NCBI GenBank assembly: GCA_963696315.1
Contig: CAVOJU010000028.1
Coordinates: 15,956 to 79,955, forward strand
Length of the DNA stretch: 64,000 nucleotides
Direction of reading: 5' to 3'
Origin: CAWKEY01 sp963696315
Lineage (GTDB): Bacteria; Pseudomonadota; Gammaproteobacteria; Methylococcales; Methylomonadaceae
The notes beneath the pieces were generated by a model. The model saw only the letters and a program-made list of their open reading frames with translations, searched no databases and was not told where the DNA came from. Shown here in pieces: positions 29,838 through 39,555 of this stretch; position 1 is the stretch's first letter; every line of letters begins with the position of its first letter. The position numbers and the translations under genes are program-made.

Positions 29838-30944
29838 ATGCCGCACTTGCGCACCCCGTATTATCTTATCGATGAAGCAGGCCTGAAACACAATCTCGAA
29901 ATCATCCGACTCATTGGTGAGGAGTCCGGCGCAAAGTCAGTCCTGGCGCTCAAATGCTTTTCAACCTGGTGCGTGTTCGATCTGATGCGTCAGTATATGG
30001 ACGGCACAACCAGCAGTTCTCTCTTCGAAGCGCGGCTTGGCCGCGAGAAATTCGGCAAGGAGGTGCATGCCTACAGCGTTGCTTATTCCGCTGAAGAACT
30101 TGAAGCGGTAGCCAAGTTTGCCGACAAGGTGATATTCAATTCCATCTCGCAACTAAAAATGTACCACGGCCGCGTGAGCAATTTGACAGTTGGGCTTCGG
30201 GTCAATCCGGGCATCAGTTATTCCCACTTTGATCTGGCAGACCCGGCGCGCAGATATTCGCGGCTGGGAGTATGCAGCGAACATGAGCTTCAGGGCGTGG
30301 CCGGCCTGATCAGCGGCGTCATGTTTCATTTCAACTGCGAAAACGACGATGTCGAGAATATTGCCGCCGCCATAGACCAGATTGGCATCAAGTACGCTGC
30401 TCTGCTGGAAAGCATGGAATGGGTCAGCCTTGGCGGCGGCATTCATTTTACGAAAGACGGCTACCCGCTGGAAAGATTCTGCCGCGTCTTGAAGAACTTT
30501 AGCGAACGATACGCTGTGCAGGTCTATCTTGAACCGGGTGAGGCGGCCGTCAGCTGTAGTACCGAATTGGTAACCACAGTGCTCGATGCCGTTCATAACG
30601 AAGTCGATATCGCTATCATTGATGCCTCTGTCGAGGCGCATATGCTGGACCACTTGATCTATCAGACGACCCCGAGGATTTCCTTCCCGGGCCCTGGCAT
30701 TCACCGGTTCATGATCGCCGGCCGGACGTGTCTGGCGGGTGATGTGTTCGGCACCTACGCACTGGATACTGCACTGAAGATTGGCGACGAGGTGCGCATC
30801 GCCGACGCAGGAGGTTACACGATGGTGAAGAAAAACTGGTTCAACGGCGTCGCGATGCCTTCGATTGCGGTACGGAGGCTGAACGGCACGGTAGAACTGG
30901 TGCGCAGTTTTGAATATCAAGATTACATGGGCAATTTATCCTAA
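29838..30944 (+). CDS. nspC: carboxynorspermidine/carboxyspermidine decarboxylase
   Basis: PLP-dependent alanine-racemase-fold decarboxylase that turns carboxyspermidine into spermidine. 368 residues. The PLP lysine is in VLALKCFSTW (residue ~37). SLFEARLGREKFG, GLRVNPGISYSHFDLADP, SLGGGIHFTKDGYPLE and EPGEAAV are family signatures, and AGRTCLAGDVFGTY is the substrate-site motif with the conserved Cys and Asp. Its stop overlaps the next gene region by one base, so it is tightly coupled to the dehydrogenase partner. Confidence 0.93.
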   Translation: MPHLRTPYYLIDEAGLKHNLEIIRLIGEESGAKSVLALKCFSTWCVFDLMRQYMDGTTSSSLFEARLGREKFGKEVHAYSVAYSAEELEAVAKFADKVIFNSISQLKMYHGRVSNLTVGLRVNPGISYSHFDLADPARRYSRLGVCSEHELQGVAGLISGVMFHFNCENDDVENIAAAIDQIGIKYAALLESMEWVSLGGGIHFTKDGYPLERFCRVLKNFSERYAVQVYLEPGEAAVSCSTELVTTVLDAVHNEVDIAIIDASVEAHMLDHLIYQTTPRISFPGPGIHRFMIAGRTCLAGDVFGTYALDTALKIGDEVRIADAGGYTMVKKNWFNGVAMPSIAVRRLNGTVELVRSFEYQDYMGNLS

Positions 30945-30958
30945 TGAGGGATTCAGCT

Positions 30959-32371
30959 ATGAAAAAGAACGTAATGATTATCGGCGCAGGTGGAGTGGCA
31001 CATGTGGCGGCGCACAAGGCGGCGATGCACAACGATGTCCTGGGCGATATCTGCATCGCATCGCGGACGCAAGCAAAATGTGACGCCATCATCGACAGCG
31101 TGAAGCGGAAAGGGCATCTCAAGGATCCGGCCGGACGGCTTTATTCGGCCCAGCTCGACGCACTGGATATTCCAGCGACCGTTAAGCTGATCAAGAAGAG
31201 CAAAACTGGCATCGTCATCAACCTTGGCTCGGCCTTCCTCAACATGTCGGTGCTGGAAGCGTGCATCGAGAGCGGCGCGGCCTATATCGACACCGCTATT
31301 CACGAGGATCCGGACAAGGTCTGTGAGCAGCCGCCCTGGTATGCTAATTACGAGTGGCTCCGGAAGGAGCGCTGCGATGAAAAGGGCATAACCGCAATCC
31401 TCGGCGCCGGTTTCGATCCTGGCGTAGTCAATGCCTACTGTGCCCTTGCCGTCAAACGTTACTTCGACAAAATCGATACGATAGACATACTGGATGTGAA
31501 CGCAGGCAGTCATGGCCGATATTTTTCGACCAATTTCGACCCCGAGATCAATTTCCGGGAATTCGTAAAAGTCTGGACCTGGATCGACCGGCAATGGCAG
31601 GAATTTCCGACCCACTCGGTGAAGCGGGAATATGATTTTCCGGTGGTCGGAAAACAGCCGGTCTACCTGAACGGCCATGACGAGCTGCATTCCCTGTCAA
31701 AGAACATCGATGCCAACAGCATCCGTTTCTGGATGGGGTTTGGCGATCACTATATCAATGTATTCACGGTACTGCGTACGCTCGGTTTTCTCTCGCACCT
31801 GCCGGTGACGCTGACCACCGGCCAGGAGGTCGTGCCGCTCAAGGTCGTCAAGGCGCTGCTCCCCGATCCGATGACGCTCGCGCCCGGCTATACTGGAAAA
31901 ACCTGTATCGGCAACTTCATCAAAGGCTGGAAGGATGGGAAAAAGCGCGAGGTGCTGATCTATCAGGTCTCGGACCACAAGCAATGCTACGAGGAGGTCG
32001 AGTCTCAAGGAATCAGCTACACAGCAGGCGTCCCGCCGGTTGCAGCCGCCATGCTGATTGCCAGCGGAGTTTGGGATGTAAAGAAGATGGTCAATGTCGA
32101 GGAGCTTGATCCGGAGCCGTTCATCGAAATTCTTGACCGTATCGGCCTGCCTACCGAGGTGAAGGAAATCAAGCCCGGCGGCAAGCATTCGTTCGACGGG
32201 AAAGTCAGGTCTCTTGAGAAAGAGCTTGCAGAATCAACGGCTACGGTCACAGTTTCTGCAGCAAATCCGATGATTGCTCTCGCTCCCGGCAAGCAGGCCA
32301 AGTCAAAGCATTCAAAAGATAAATCGAATTCGGGAAAACAGAAAAAATCCCCCAAGAAGAAAGACAAGTAG
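30959..32371 (+). CDS. carboxynorspermidine synthase (saccharopine dehydrogenase-like)
   Basis: NAD(P)H-dependent enzyme that condenses aspartate semialdehyde with putrescine or diaminopropane. The N-terminal GAGGVAHVAAHKAA is the Rossmann motif and AILGAGFDPGVVNAYCALA is a family signature. ATG 30959 is preferred because GAGGG lies 8 bases upstream; the ATG at 30944 overlaps the nspC stop. The product has 470 residues. The last ~40 residues form an unusual Lys/Ser-rich tail (KQAKSKHSKDKSNSGKQKK) that is probably disordered. With nspC and the facing decarboxylase it forms the alternative spermidine route. Confidence 0.9.
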   Translation: MKKNVMIIGAGGVAHVAAHKAAMHNDVLGDICIASRTQAKCDAIIDSVKRKGHLKDPAGRLYSAQLDALDIPATVKLIKKSKTGIVINLGSAFLNMSVLEACIESGAAYIDTAIHEDPDKVCEQPPWYANYEWLRKERCDEKGITAILGAGFDPGVVNAYCALAVKRYFDKIDTIDILDVNAGSHGRYFSTNFDPEINFREFVKVWTWIDRQWQEFPTHSVKREYDFPVVGKQPVYLNGHDELHSLSKNIDANSIRFWMGFGDHYINVFTVLRTLGFLSHLPVTLTTGQEVVPLKVVKALLPDPMTLAPGYTGKTCIGNFIKGWKDGKKREVLIYQVSDHKQCYEEVESQGISYTAGVPPVAAAMLIASGVWDVKKMVNVEELDPEPFIEILDRIGLPTEVKEIKPGGKHSFDGKVRSLEKELAESTATVTVSAANPMIALAPGKQAKSKHSKDKSNSGKQKKSPKKKDK

Positions 32372-32396
32372 GCCTGTTGGCGTATTTCTGAATTTG

Positions 32397-32430
32397 AAAA
32401 GGCTGTACAAATACAGACAGCCTTTTCTTT
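32397..32430. terminator. bidirectional terminator between polyamine genes
   Basis: AAAAGGCTGT - ACAAATACAG - ACAGCCTTTT followed by CTTTG: a 10-bp stem with A and T flanks on either side, lying between the converging synthase and decarboxylase genes. Confidence 0.8.
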
Positions 32431-32443
32431 GCCGAGCACCGAG

Positions 32444-33586
32444 TCAGCGGTTGATGTGGACAACCTTGGCGGGCGGAAAACCGTTGAACCAGGTGGACGT
32501 CGCTCCGCTATAGGCACCGATGTTCCGGCTGTAGAGAAGATCGCCACGTTCAAGATTGGCGGGAAGCTCTTCAGTCATCGAAATAACATCCAGCCCGTCA
32601 CAGGTAGGACCGAACACGGTACATATCTGGGCCGGACCTTCCTTGAAGGATTCCAAGTGATATTGACAATGGTCGAAGATGATGCCGGAAAAAGTTTGAT
32701 AGACCCCGTCATCGATGTAATAGCATAGTTTTCCGTGCCTTACCGCCTTGCCGATGATCTTCGATACCGCTGTGCATGCGGTCGCCACTATAAATCTCCC
32801 CGGCTCGGCAATAATTTTTACTTCTGGCGGAAAGAGCCTGTCCAACTCGGCATTGATCCGCTTTGCCAATTCGCTGAAAGGCTTTACTGAAGCGTCGTAG
32901 GGGGCCGGAAAACCACCGCCGATGTCCAGTAAATTCATCTTTTCGTAACCGCGCTCCCGGGCTTCCCTGAATATAAGTGCAGCAAGATCGATGGCCTGCA
33001 CGTAGTTCTCGAAATTGGTGGTCTGGCTTCCGACGTGGAAACTTAGCCCCTCGACGGTAAGTCCTTCCTTTTCGGCCTCCAAAATCATGTCGACCGCCTC
33101 TTTAGGTTCTGCTCCAAATTTTGAGGAGAGTTCCACCATAGCCCCGGCATTGGAAACCCTGAGACGCAGAACAAGCCCGGAATGTGGGGCGAACTCTTTG
33201 ATCTTGAGGATTTCATCGCGGTTGTCGAAGGTAACCAGCGGCTTGTACTTGTCAAGCTCCATTAGCGTTTCATCTGCCTTGATCGGGTTCGCATAAATGA
33301 TGTTTTCCCATATCCACCGATGCTGCTCCTGCTCCGGCATAGCCTTTATGTTTTCGTAGACCAGTCTGAATTCTGCAATTGACGATGCATCAAAACTGGC
33401 TCCGGCCTCGAACAGCGTCTTGACTATGGCCGGATCCGGATTTGCCTTGATTGCATAATAGGCCTGGACTCGGGGGAGATATTTTTTGAAAATCGCATAA
33501 TTGCTCCGCAGTTCGTCGTGATCTATTACGAACAACGGTGTGCCGTGGGTTTCGGCAAGCTGTTGCAACTCTTTTGTGGTGCTCAT
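32444..33586 (-). CDS. ornithine/lysine-type PLP decarboxylase (fold III)
   Basis: 380 residues from ATG 33586, which has AAGGAAAT upstream; the frame stays open to 33706 without a better start. PLP lysine in YYAIKANPDP, FDASSIAEFR, the HVGSQ motif, IGGGFPAPYD, AEPGRFIV and the active-site GPTCDGLDV. It makes putrescine from ornithine (or cadaverine from lysine); the specificity cannot be read with certainty. Convergent with the carboxynorspermidine genes, it would supply putrescine to them. Confidence 0.9.
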   Translation of the reverse strand: MSTTKELQQLAETHGTPLFVIDHDELRSNYAIFKKYLPRVQAYYAIKANPDPAIVKTLFEAGASFDASSIAEFRLVYENIKAMPEQEQHRWIWENIIYANPIKADETLMELDKYKPLVTFDNRDEILKIKEFAPHSGLVLRLRVSNAGAMVELSSKFGAEPKEAVDMILEAEKEGLTVEGLSFHVGSQTTNFENYVQAIDLAALIFREARERGYEKMNLLDIGGGFPAPYDASVKPFSELAKRINAELDRLFPPEVKIIAEPGRFIVATACTAVSKIIGKAVRHGKLCYYIDDGVYQTFSGIIFDHCQYHLESFKEGPAQICTVFGPTCDGLDVISMTEELPANLERGDLLYSRNIGAYSGATSTWFNGFPPAKVVHINR

Positions 33587-34136
33587 GGAGATTTCCTTGG
33601 TATTGATGATTTTAGTGCTAATGCTCAGTTTGAAAAACGAGAAGTGCCCCGGATGCCGGATATCGGCTACAAGAGAGTGATTTTTCTTCCTGCTTGAAGC
33701 TTGCAAATTTTGCTAAGAAGCCTTGCGGGCGTCGCCCCGGGCGAGCCGGCGGCTTCTCGTAGCTCTTGGTGGCGTGCAAGGTGACGCGATTATAGAACAG
33801 ATCGTGCGCTTCTAAACCTAAGCTAAAAACCAGCTGCGTGTTTACCTTATTGCCTGGTTTTGCGATAAATATTTCAGTTGTTAAACCGGCAGGGAAATCA
33901 AATGGTAAGGGCATATTGATCGCCAGAACGTGGCAGTATTTGTGAATATCTGATAAACCCTTGATTTTAACAATACAGTATTAACGTTTGATGACAATGT
34001 AACACTACAGGTGATTAGCAAGATGTTTCAGCTGATCGAAGCCAGGCATCAGGGCGAGGTCCGACGATGATAGCATGGTGCTGGCAACCCGCCTCGGTCA
34101 CCGCGGCAACACAGCTCACCGGTAGCAAGGCTGGTT
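33587..34136. other. intergenic region, one doubtful small frame
   Basis: A minus-strand frame at 33618-33914 (98 codons, starting MPLPFDFPAGLTTEIFIAKP) overlaps the decarboxylase upstream region and is not recognised. The C-terminal half runs through a GC-rich inverted-repeat-like stretch (CGGGCGTCGCCCCGGGCGAG), so it may not be coding. Nothing else is seen. Confidence 0.35.
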
Positions 34137-35516
34137 TTAGCCCAATCGGCAATGGCCCTGCTGTTTGATATCGAAATGCAATATTACTTTCAGGCCCGGC
34201 TTGTTATCTGAAAACTCGATGGTACCGCCGTGAAGATCGACAATGGCGGCAACGATACTCAGGCCAAGGCCGTTGCCTGGCGTGGTACGGCTTTGTTCCA
34301 GCCGGTAAAAGCGTTGCAATACTTTCTCACGGTGCTCCTCCGCAATCCCCGGGCCGCTATCGGCAATCATAAATTCAGCTTGTGCACCCGACAATCGTAG
34401 ATTGACCTTGATCTGTGTGTTCACGGGCGTATGCGTGATGGCATTATCCAGCAGATTAAAAGCCAGTTGCGTCAGCAGCTCCTTATCACCAGTCATTGCT
34501 ACGTCCGGGTCAATGTCTGCGCGGATGGTTTTTCCCTGTTCCTCCGCTACCGGAGACAGCGCATCGGTCACGGAAGCAACGATATCGCTGAGATTGACGA
34601 TTTTGAAACCGCTGCGGCGGGTCCCGGATTCAATCTGGGAAATTCTCAGCATAGCGGAGAAGGTATCGAGAATCGAATCGACTTCCTGGGAGGCGCAAGC
34701 AATTTTTTCCTTGTATTGCTCTGCCGTGAGATTCTTTGTTAGCGCGTCTTCCAGCCTGAATTTTAAGTGACTGACCGGCGTACGCAGATCGTGTGCGATG
34801 TCATTGGAAACTTGCTGGATATTCTCAATAAGCGCCCCAATCTTATCGAGCATAAGGTTTAACAATAATGCCAGCTTATCCAGTTCATCACGGTTTTGTG
34901 AAACGGGCAGCCGGTGCTTCAGATCACCCGCAATAATGGCTTGGGTCGCTTTGGTAATGCTCTCGATTTTTCTCAGGAAAGCGCCGCTGAGATAGAGTCC
35001 ACCTCCTGCGCCCAGCAAAATGACTAAAACGAAGTCCCAAATAAAAGCCTGAATAATCGCCTCACCAGCCTTCTGAAGAATCGCGCCGTTGTGGCCCACC
35101 CCCAGCCAAATAGCATTTGGCAGGGCCATGACCCTAATGTAATAAAGCTCTTTAGGCTTATTGGCCGCTGGTGTTCGCATGACGGTCTGCCAGCCCTCGG
35201 AAGGTTGAAAATTCCTGAGGTTTCCAGTTATCAACTGGCCATTCTGATCGATAAGCCCGTATTCAAGCAGAATATGCGCTGCCGGATTGGTAACTTCGTC
35301 AATTTCGTCTGTCAGTTCTGATAGCCCGCCTGAATCATATTCGCTTTTCAGCCGGATGACTTCGATCTCGACAGTGTCTTTAAGTTGTTGCTCCAGTGTC
35401 CGAAAGGTCAACCAGTAAACACTGATGCCAATGGATAAAAAAGAACATAGAAAAAGAAGCAAATATAAAGCGGATAGCTTAAAACTGATGGTACCGGCAA
35501 TGCTAGGCAGCTTCAT
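34137..35516 (-). CDS. two-component sensor histidine kinase
   Basis: Membrane kinase of ~459 residues with two helices (KLSALYLLLFLCSFLSIGI and a second near residue 170) around a periplasmic sensor. HAMP then HisKA with the phospho-acceptor His in NDIAHDLRTPVSHL. ATP-binding: N box FNLLDNAITHTP, DSGPGIAEE and GNGLGLSIVAAI. Start ATG 35516 overlaps the regulator stop (35503) by 14 bp, indicating coupled translation. The ligand is unknown. Confidence 0.93.
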   Translation of the reverse strand: MKLPSIAGTISFKLSALYLLLFLCSFLSIGISVYWLTFRTLEQQLKDTVEIEVIRLKSEYDSGGLSELTDEIDEVTNPAAHILLEYGLIDQNGQLITGNLRNFQPSEGWQTVMRTPAANKPKELYYIRVMALPNAIWLGVGHNGAILQKAGEAIIQAFIWDFVLVILLGAGGGLYLSGAFLRKIESITKATQAIIAGDLKHRLPVSQNRDELDKLALLLNLMLDKIGALIENIQQVSNDIAHDLRTPVSHLKFRLEDALTKNLTAEQYKEKIACASQEVDSILDTFSAMLRISQIESGTRRSGFKIVNLSDIVASVTDALSPVAEEQGKTIRADIDPDVAMTGDKELLTQLAFNLLDNAITHTPVNTQIKVNLRLSGAQAEFMIADSGPGIAEEHREKVLQRFYRLEQSRTTPGNGLGLSIVAAIVDLHGGTIEFSDNKPGLKVILHFDIKQQGHCRLG

Positions 35517-36180
35517 GAAGCCTATATCCCGCGCCACGAACTGTATGAATGAGATCGGACTTGTTCCCGGCATTCAGCTTTGCGCGCAAGCGGCTGATAT
35601 GGGTTTCGACAATATTGGTTTTGGGATCAAAATGAAAATCCCAGACATTTTCCAGCAACATGGTTCGGGTTACCACCTGTCCAGCATTACGAACCAGATA
35701 CTCAAGCAGGCGGAACTCGGTGGGCTGAAGATCGATGAGTTGCCCGCCACGCCTGACGACCCTTTTCAGAAGATCGATTTCCAGACCTGAAGCCAGCAGG
35801 ATTTTCTGCTCCACTGTTTCCCTCGGCCTGCGCAGCAGCGCATTGACCCGCGCGCCAAGCTCACTGAAAGCGAACGGTTTGACCAGATAATCGTCGGCGC
35901 CTGCATTCAGGCCTTCAACACGATCATCAATCCCGCACATGGTGGTAAGGAACAGTACCGGGACAGTACAGCCCGCGCTGCGCAAGGTTTTTACCAGCGT
36001 CAGTCCGTCCAGGCCAGGCAGCATTCGATCGACAATCAACAGGTCATGTTTTGTCTCTTTGGCAAGGAGCAGGCCTTCATAGCCATCCCCTGTCGAATCG
36101 ACAACGTGGCCCGCCTCTTTCAGACCAGACGAGACATAATCCCGGGTTTCATTATCATCTTCAATGATTAATATTTTCAT
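35503..36180 (-). CDS. OmpR-family response regulator
   Basis: 225 residues. The receiver domain has EDD near the start, the phospho-acceptor Asp in LLIVDRMLPGLDG and the switch Lys in YLVKPFAF. The winged-helix domain has LQPTEFRLLEYLVRNAGQVV and THISRLRAKL near the end. It is of the QseB/PmrA/CopR type. It lies 42 bp after a PepSY gene on the same strand, a common regulatory trio. Confidence 0.94.
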   Translation of the reverse strand: MKILIIEDDNETRDYVSSGLKEAGHVVDSTGDGYEGLLLAKETKHDLLIVDRMLPGLDGLTLVKTLRSAGCTVPVLFLTTMCGIDDRVEGLNAGADDYLVKPFAFSELGARVNALLRRPRETVEQKILLASGLEIDLLKRVVRRGGQLIDLQPTEFRLLEYLVRNAGQVVTRTMLLENVWDFHFDPKTNIVETHISRLRAKLNAGNKSDLIHTVRGAGYRLHEAA

Positions 36181-36222
36181 GGTATCGAAAAAATGCCGGG
36201 GCTAAGTTCCCCGGCGTTGAAA

Positions 36223-36576
36223 TTACTCTTTCTCGTTTTCAGTGCTTTCCTTGGGCTCATCATCCAGGGAAACTTTGAGCACCTTGCCGGTTATACCATC
36301 GACCAGGACTTCATGAATCTTGCCGTCTTTGACAATCTCGACCTCGAACTGCACCGTATTTGATTCATCATCCACCTCTGCTTCCATGGCTTTGCCGCCG
36401 GTTTTGTGTTCTGCAGCTTTGATCGCTTCGGACAATGTAATTTTGGCCTGGCTAAAAAGCTTCAACTCTTTGGCTTCCTTGTCTTTGGCTTCCCCTGCTT
36501 GCGCTACGTTAACAGCCGTGCCTGTGATTATGACCATTGCCAGGGTTTTCAGAATTTTGCTGTGTGTTTGGTTCAT
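36223..36576 (-). CDS. PepSY-domain periplasmic protein
   Basis: 117 residues, with a signal peptide ending near AQAGEA. The PepSY core is KITLSEAIKAAEHKTGGKA, then TVQFEVEIVKDGKIHEVLVD and GKVLKVSLDD. The tail is acidic. PepSY proteins beside OmpR-type systems often modulate the sensor or a peptidase. It is probably the first gene of the operon with the regulator and kinase. Confidence 0.88.
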   Translation of the reverse strand: MNQTHSKILKTLAMVIITGTAVNVAQAGEAKDKEAKELKLFSQAKITLSEAIKAAEHKTGGKAMEAEVDDESNTVQFEVEIVKDGKIHEVLVDGITGKVLKVSLDDEPKESTENEKE

Positions 36577-37218
36577 CTCTCAATCCTCTTTATTACCAGG
36601 CGGGATTGCCTGATTACGGATATAGATTAGCTTACCCCACATTGCGAGAAGCCTTCCAAAACTATACCTTTTTGTAATAATTTTTATTAGATAACTTTTC
36701 AGAAACCAAGTGAACGTAGTGCCTCTGGAGTGTGTAACTGATTATTCTGGGTTGATGGGATAGGGGCTGCCAAAGCCGCCCTCGTATCATAACGCTGGTA
36801 TGCGCGCTGAATAAATCAATTGTTAATCACACCCTCTCATATTCACCATAAATGACGGTTTAAAAGAACCGGTCAGGTTTAAAAGAACCGCTTCAAACGG
36901 TGTATTTGAACCTTCTTCCCTCTTCTTGTCTGTTTCAATACCCTATTTTTTTTCAGTTGTCCTTGATTTCATTCATATTATTTTTTGCCCTACCTTAATG
37001 GCTCAAAAATTGCCTTTCCCCTATAGCTAACAAGGTTGCATCAGAAAACATTGCGCATATCAATGCCTGTTTTTTAGGCTACTTAGCACGGTCATTTTCG
37101 CTGGATAGTGCCCCGCAAAATACACAAAGAAAAAAATAATAAGCTTTTAAATTCAAAATCCTACAATGCTGAATAGCCACCGCTTAAGCAATCAGCTACA
37201 ACTCCTTAAAGGACAATC
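36577..37218. other. intergenic region with tandem 15-bp repeat
   Basis: No gene seen. GGTTTAAAAGAACCG occurs twice, at 36857-36871 and 36876-36890, 19 bp apart; each copy with its preceding base is a partial palindrome (CGGTT/AACCG). It lies between the divergent PepSY operon and the heme/porin gene and could be a regulator binding site. Confidence 0.5.
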
Positions 37219-38595
37219 ATGATTTCAAAAAATAATAAAATGAAAACTATACAGGTGCATTTTAAACGGAAACTCCAGCCAATTGTTTATCCAGTATTTT
37301 TGCTGGTTCTAAGTTCAATAAGCCTTTTGCTGGGCACCAATGCCGAGGCTATGCCAAGTTTTGCGCGGCAAACGGGCCAGGCCTGCAGCACATGTCACAC
37401 CCAATCTTTCGGCCCTAACCTGACGCCTTTTGGCCGTGAATTTAAATTGAGCGGTTATACCATGGGTGGCGGGAGCGGGAACAATGCCAAATTGCCCCCC
37501 ATTAGCGCCATGATCATGGGGTCATTTACGAATACCAAAAAGGATCAGGCCGTACAAAGTGCAAGTAATCCTGAAGCCCCCATCTTGTCCGGCTTCAATA
37601 AAAACAATAACTTTACGTTTGATGAAGCCTCGTTATTTTACGCAGGGCAGGTTTATGGCAAGGTTGGTGCATTTGTACAAGGCACATATAACGGCTATGA
37701 AGATAAACTTGAAATGGATAACACCGATATCCGTTTCGCTGATCAACTGGATATTAGCGACACCCCAATTACCTACGGCGTGTCTTTAAATAATAACCCG
37801 ACCGTGCAAGACTTGTGGAATACCACACCCGTCTGGGGATTTCCGTATACTGGAAGTGGAGTCCAGCCTGGTGTCGGGTCAAGTCCCTTGATTGACGGCG
37901 GGCTAGGCTCTCAAGTAGGCGGTGCCACCGCGTATACAATGATTAATAATCTGCTATATCTGGAAGCCGGCGCTTATGGCTCATTTTCCAGCAGTTTTCA
38001 GAGAGCTTTCGGTATCGGCGCCCCTGACCGTGTGAGTCTCGACGGTCCAGCACCTTATTGGCGTGCCGCTTTGCAACACGACTGGAAGGGCCACTACTTT
38101 TCGCTGGGGCATTACGGGATGAGCGCCGATGTATTTCCTGAGCGCAATAAGGCGAATGGCGCGGATCACTACACTGATGTTGCTGTCGATGCCACCTATC
38201 AGTATATGGCGAATCCGAAGCATATCTTTGAAGCCAAAACAGCTTATATTTATGAAGATCAGAAACTATTGGCAAGTCGAAGCGCCTTTACTGATAGAAC
38301 CTATCTGACAACCTATAAACTTAACCTCGCGTATACATTCGACCAGACCTACGGTATCACTTTCGCGTATAACAAAATAAACGGATCACATGATTTGGAC
38401 CAAAACAGACCAAACAGCCAATACTACACAGCAGAACTGGTTTATGTCCCGTTTGGAAAATCCACTTCGTATCTGAGTCCATGGCTGAATTTGCGTACCA
38501 GCCTGCAGTATATTGGTTATTCCCAAGCCAACGGCACAAGCGATCAGGCAAGTCAAAATAATACTTTCATGATCAACGGTTGGCTGGCGTTCTAA
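37219..38595 (+). CDS. secreted c-type heme plus beta-barrel-like outer-membrane protein
   Basis: 458 residues. A long basic leader and hydrophobic signal end at NAEA; directly after it MPSFARQTGQACSTCHTQSF carries one CxxCH heme c motif. The remaining ~380 residues are rich in alternating aromatic/polar strands (LFYAGQVYGKVGAFVQGTYN; YTAELVYVPFG) and end MINGWLAF, a terminal Phe typical of outer-membrane barrels. Such single-heme barrel proteins are found in methylotrophs; the function is unestablished. A second in-frame Met (residue 8) could be the real start. Confidence 0.7.
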   Translation: MISKNNKMKTIQVHFKRKLQPIVYPVFLLVLSSISLLLGTNAEAMPSFARQTGQACSTCHTQSFGPNLTPFGREFKLSGYTMGGGSGNNAKLPPISAMIMGSFTNTKKDQAVQSASNPEAPILSGFNKNNNFTFDEASLFYAGQVYGKVGAFVQGTYNGYEDKLEMDNTDIRFADQLDISDTPITYGVSLNNNPTVQDLWNTTPVWGFPYTGSGVQPGVGSSPLIDGGLGSQVGGATAYTMINNLLYLEAGAYGSFSSSFQRAFGIGAPDRVSLDGPAPYWRAALQHDWKGHYFSLGHYGMSADVFPERNKANGADHYTDVAVDATYQYMANPKHIFEAKTAYIYEDQKLLASRSAFTDRTYLTTYKLNLAYTFDQTYGITFAYNKINGSHDLDQNRPNSQYYTAELVYVPFGKSTSYLSPWLNLRTSLQYIGYSQANGTSDQASQNNTFMINGWLAF

Positions 38596-38642
38596 TTTGA
38601 ATCAATCCGGCCGCTACAGGTTAAGCCTGTTAAGTCCAGATA

Positions 38643-38685
38643 AAAAACACGGGTGAGGTGGTTTCTCACCTTGCCTGTGTTTTTG
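38643..38685 (+). terminator. rho-independent terminator
   Basis: AAAAAACACGGGTGAGG - TGGTTT - CTCACCTTGCCTGTGTTTTT: an imperfect stem with a run of T after it, 45 bp past the stop of the heme/barrel gene. Confidence 0.8.
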
Positions 38686-38826
38686 TTTACAACCCTTAGC
38701 TGCTGCACGCATTATCCTGACCCACCACAAAAATATTGACCAGGCTGTTTTTCACCTTTAATTTCATCACGTTAAGTTATCAGCCAAACTTTCACAGCGC
38801 TCTTTACACTATACTTGGAATTGACC

Positions 38827-39555
38827 ATGGCCGAAAGCTATACCCGCTTTAAAGACATTTCCGTCAGCGAAAGAATATTAAATACCGTGTTCCTGCTCAC
38901 GATAGGGCTCGGTTATCTGGCGGCTCTTGCCAATATGTATTACACCCATCAGGGGCTTGACGGAAAAGCCGGACTTTCGGTTGAAGATATCGTCATCAGT
39001 TATCACGGCTCAAACGGCCAGACCCGCTTGGGCACGGCAATAAATGGCATTATGGAGTCCAATCTACGCTTCAAAAGCGACAAAGATGTCATTTTGCAAT
39101 GGATACACAATGGCGCCGACGAACCGGAATATGACGAGAAAGTTGCCCCGATATTAAATCGCGACTGTATTATGTGCCATACGCCCAGCGTTAATCCTTC
39201 CTTACCGGATTTAACTCACTATGCTACTGTTTCCGAGGTGGCACACGCTGGTGGCGCCACAGTACCTACCTTAGTTCGTGTCTCTCATATTCATTTGTTT
39301 GGCATTGCCTTTATATTGTTTTTTATAGGCAAAATATTTTTGCTTTGTGATATCAATGTTTATGTAAAAAGAGTGGCGGTGGTGATCCCCTTTGCCGCCA
39401 TGCTATTGGATGTGGTGTCTTGGTTCATTACCAAGGAAATTTCCTCATTTGCTTACGTGGTCATTTTCAGTGGCGCATTAATGGGACTTTCCATGGGCTT
39501 GCAAATCTTGCTTAGCATCTATCAGATGTGGTTTTTTTCTATTAAAAACAGTTAA
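38827..39555 (+). CDS. membrane-anchored c-type heme protein, unknown role
   Basis: About 242 residues. One N-terminal helix (ILNTVFLLTIGLGYLAALAN), a periplasmic segment with a CxxCH site in DCIMCHTPSVNPSLPDL, then three or four helices (HLFGIAFILFFIGKIFLL, VVIPFAAMLLDVV, FAYVVIFSGALMGLSMG). The helical His in SHIHLFG could bind heme. ATG 38827 is chosen over a TTG at 38815. It follows the heme/barrel gene and may form an electron-transfer pair with it; no named family is claimed. Confidence 0.7.
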   Translation: MAESYTRFKDISVSERILNTVFLLTIGLGYLAALANMYYTHQGLDGKAGLSVEDIVISYHGSNGQTRLGTAINGIMESNLRFKSDKDVILQWIHNGADEPEYDEKVAPILNRDCIMCHTPSVNPSLPDLTHYATVSEVAHAGGATVPTLVRVSHIHLFGIAFILFFIGKIFLLCDINVYVKRVAVVIPFAAMLLDVVSWFITKEISSFAYVVIFSGALMGLSMGLQILLSIYQMWFFSIKNS

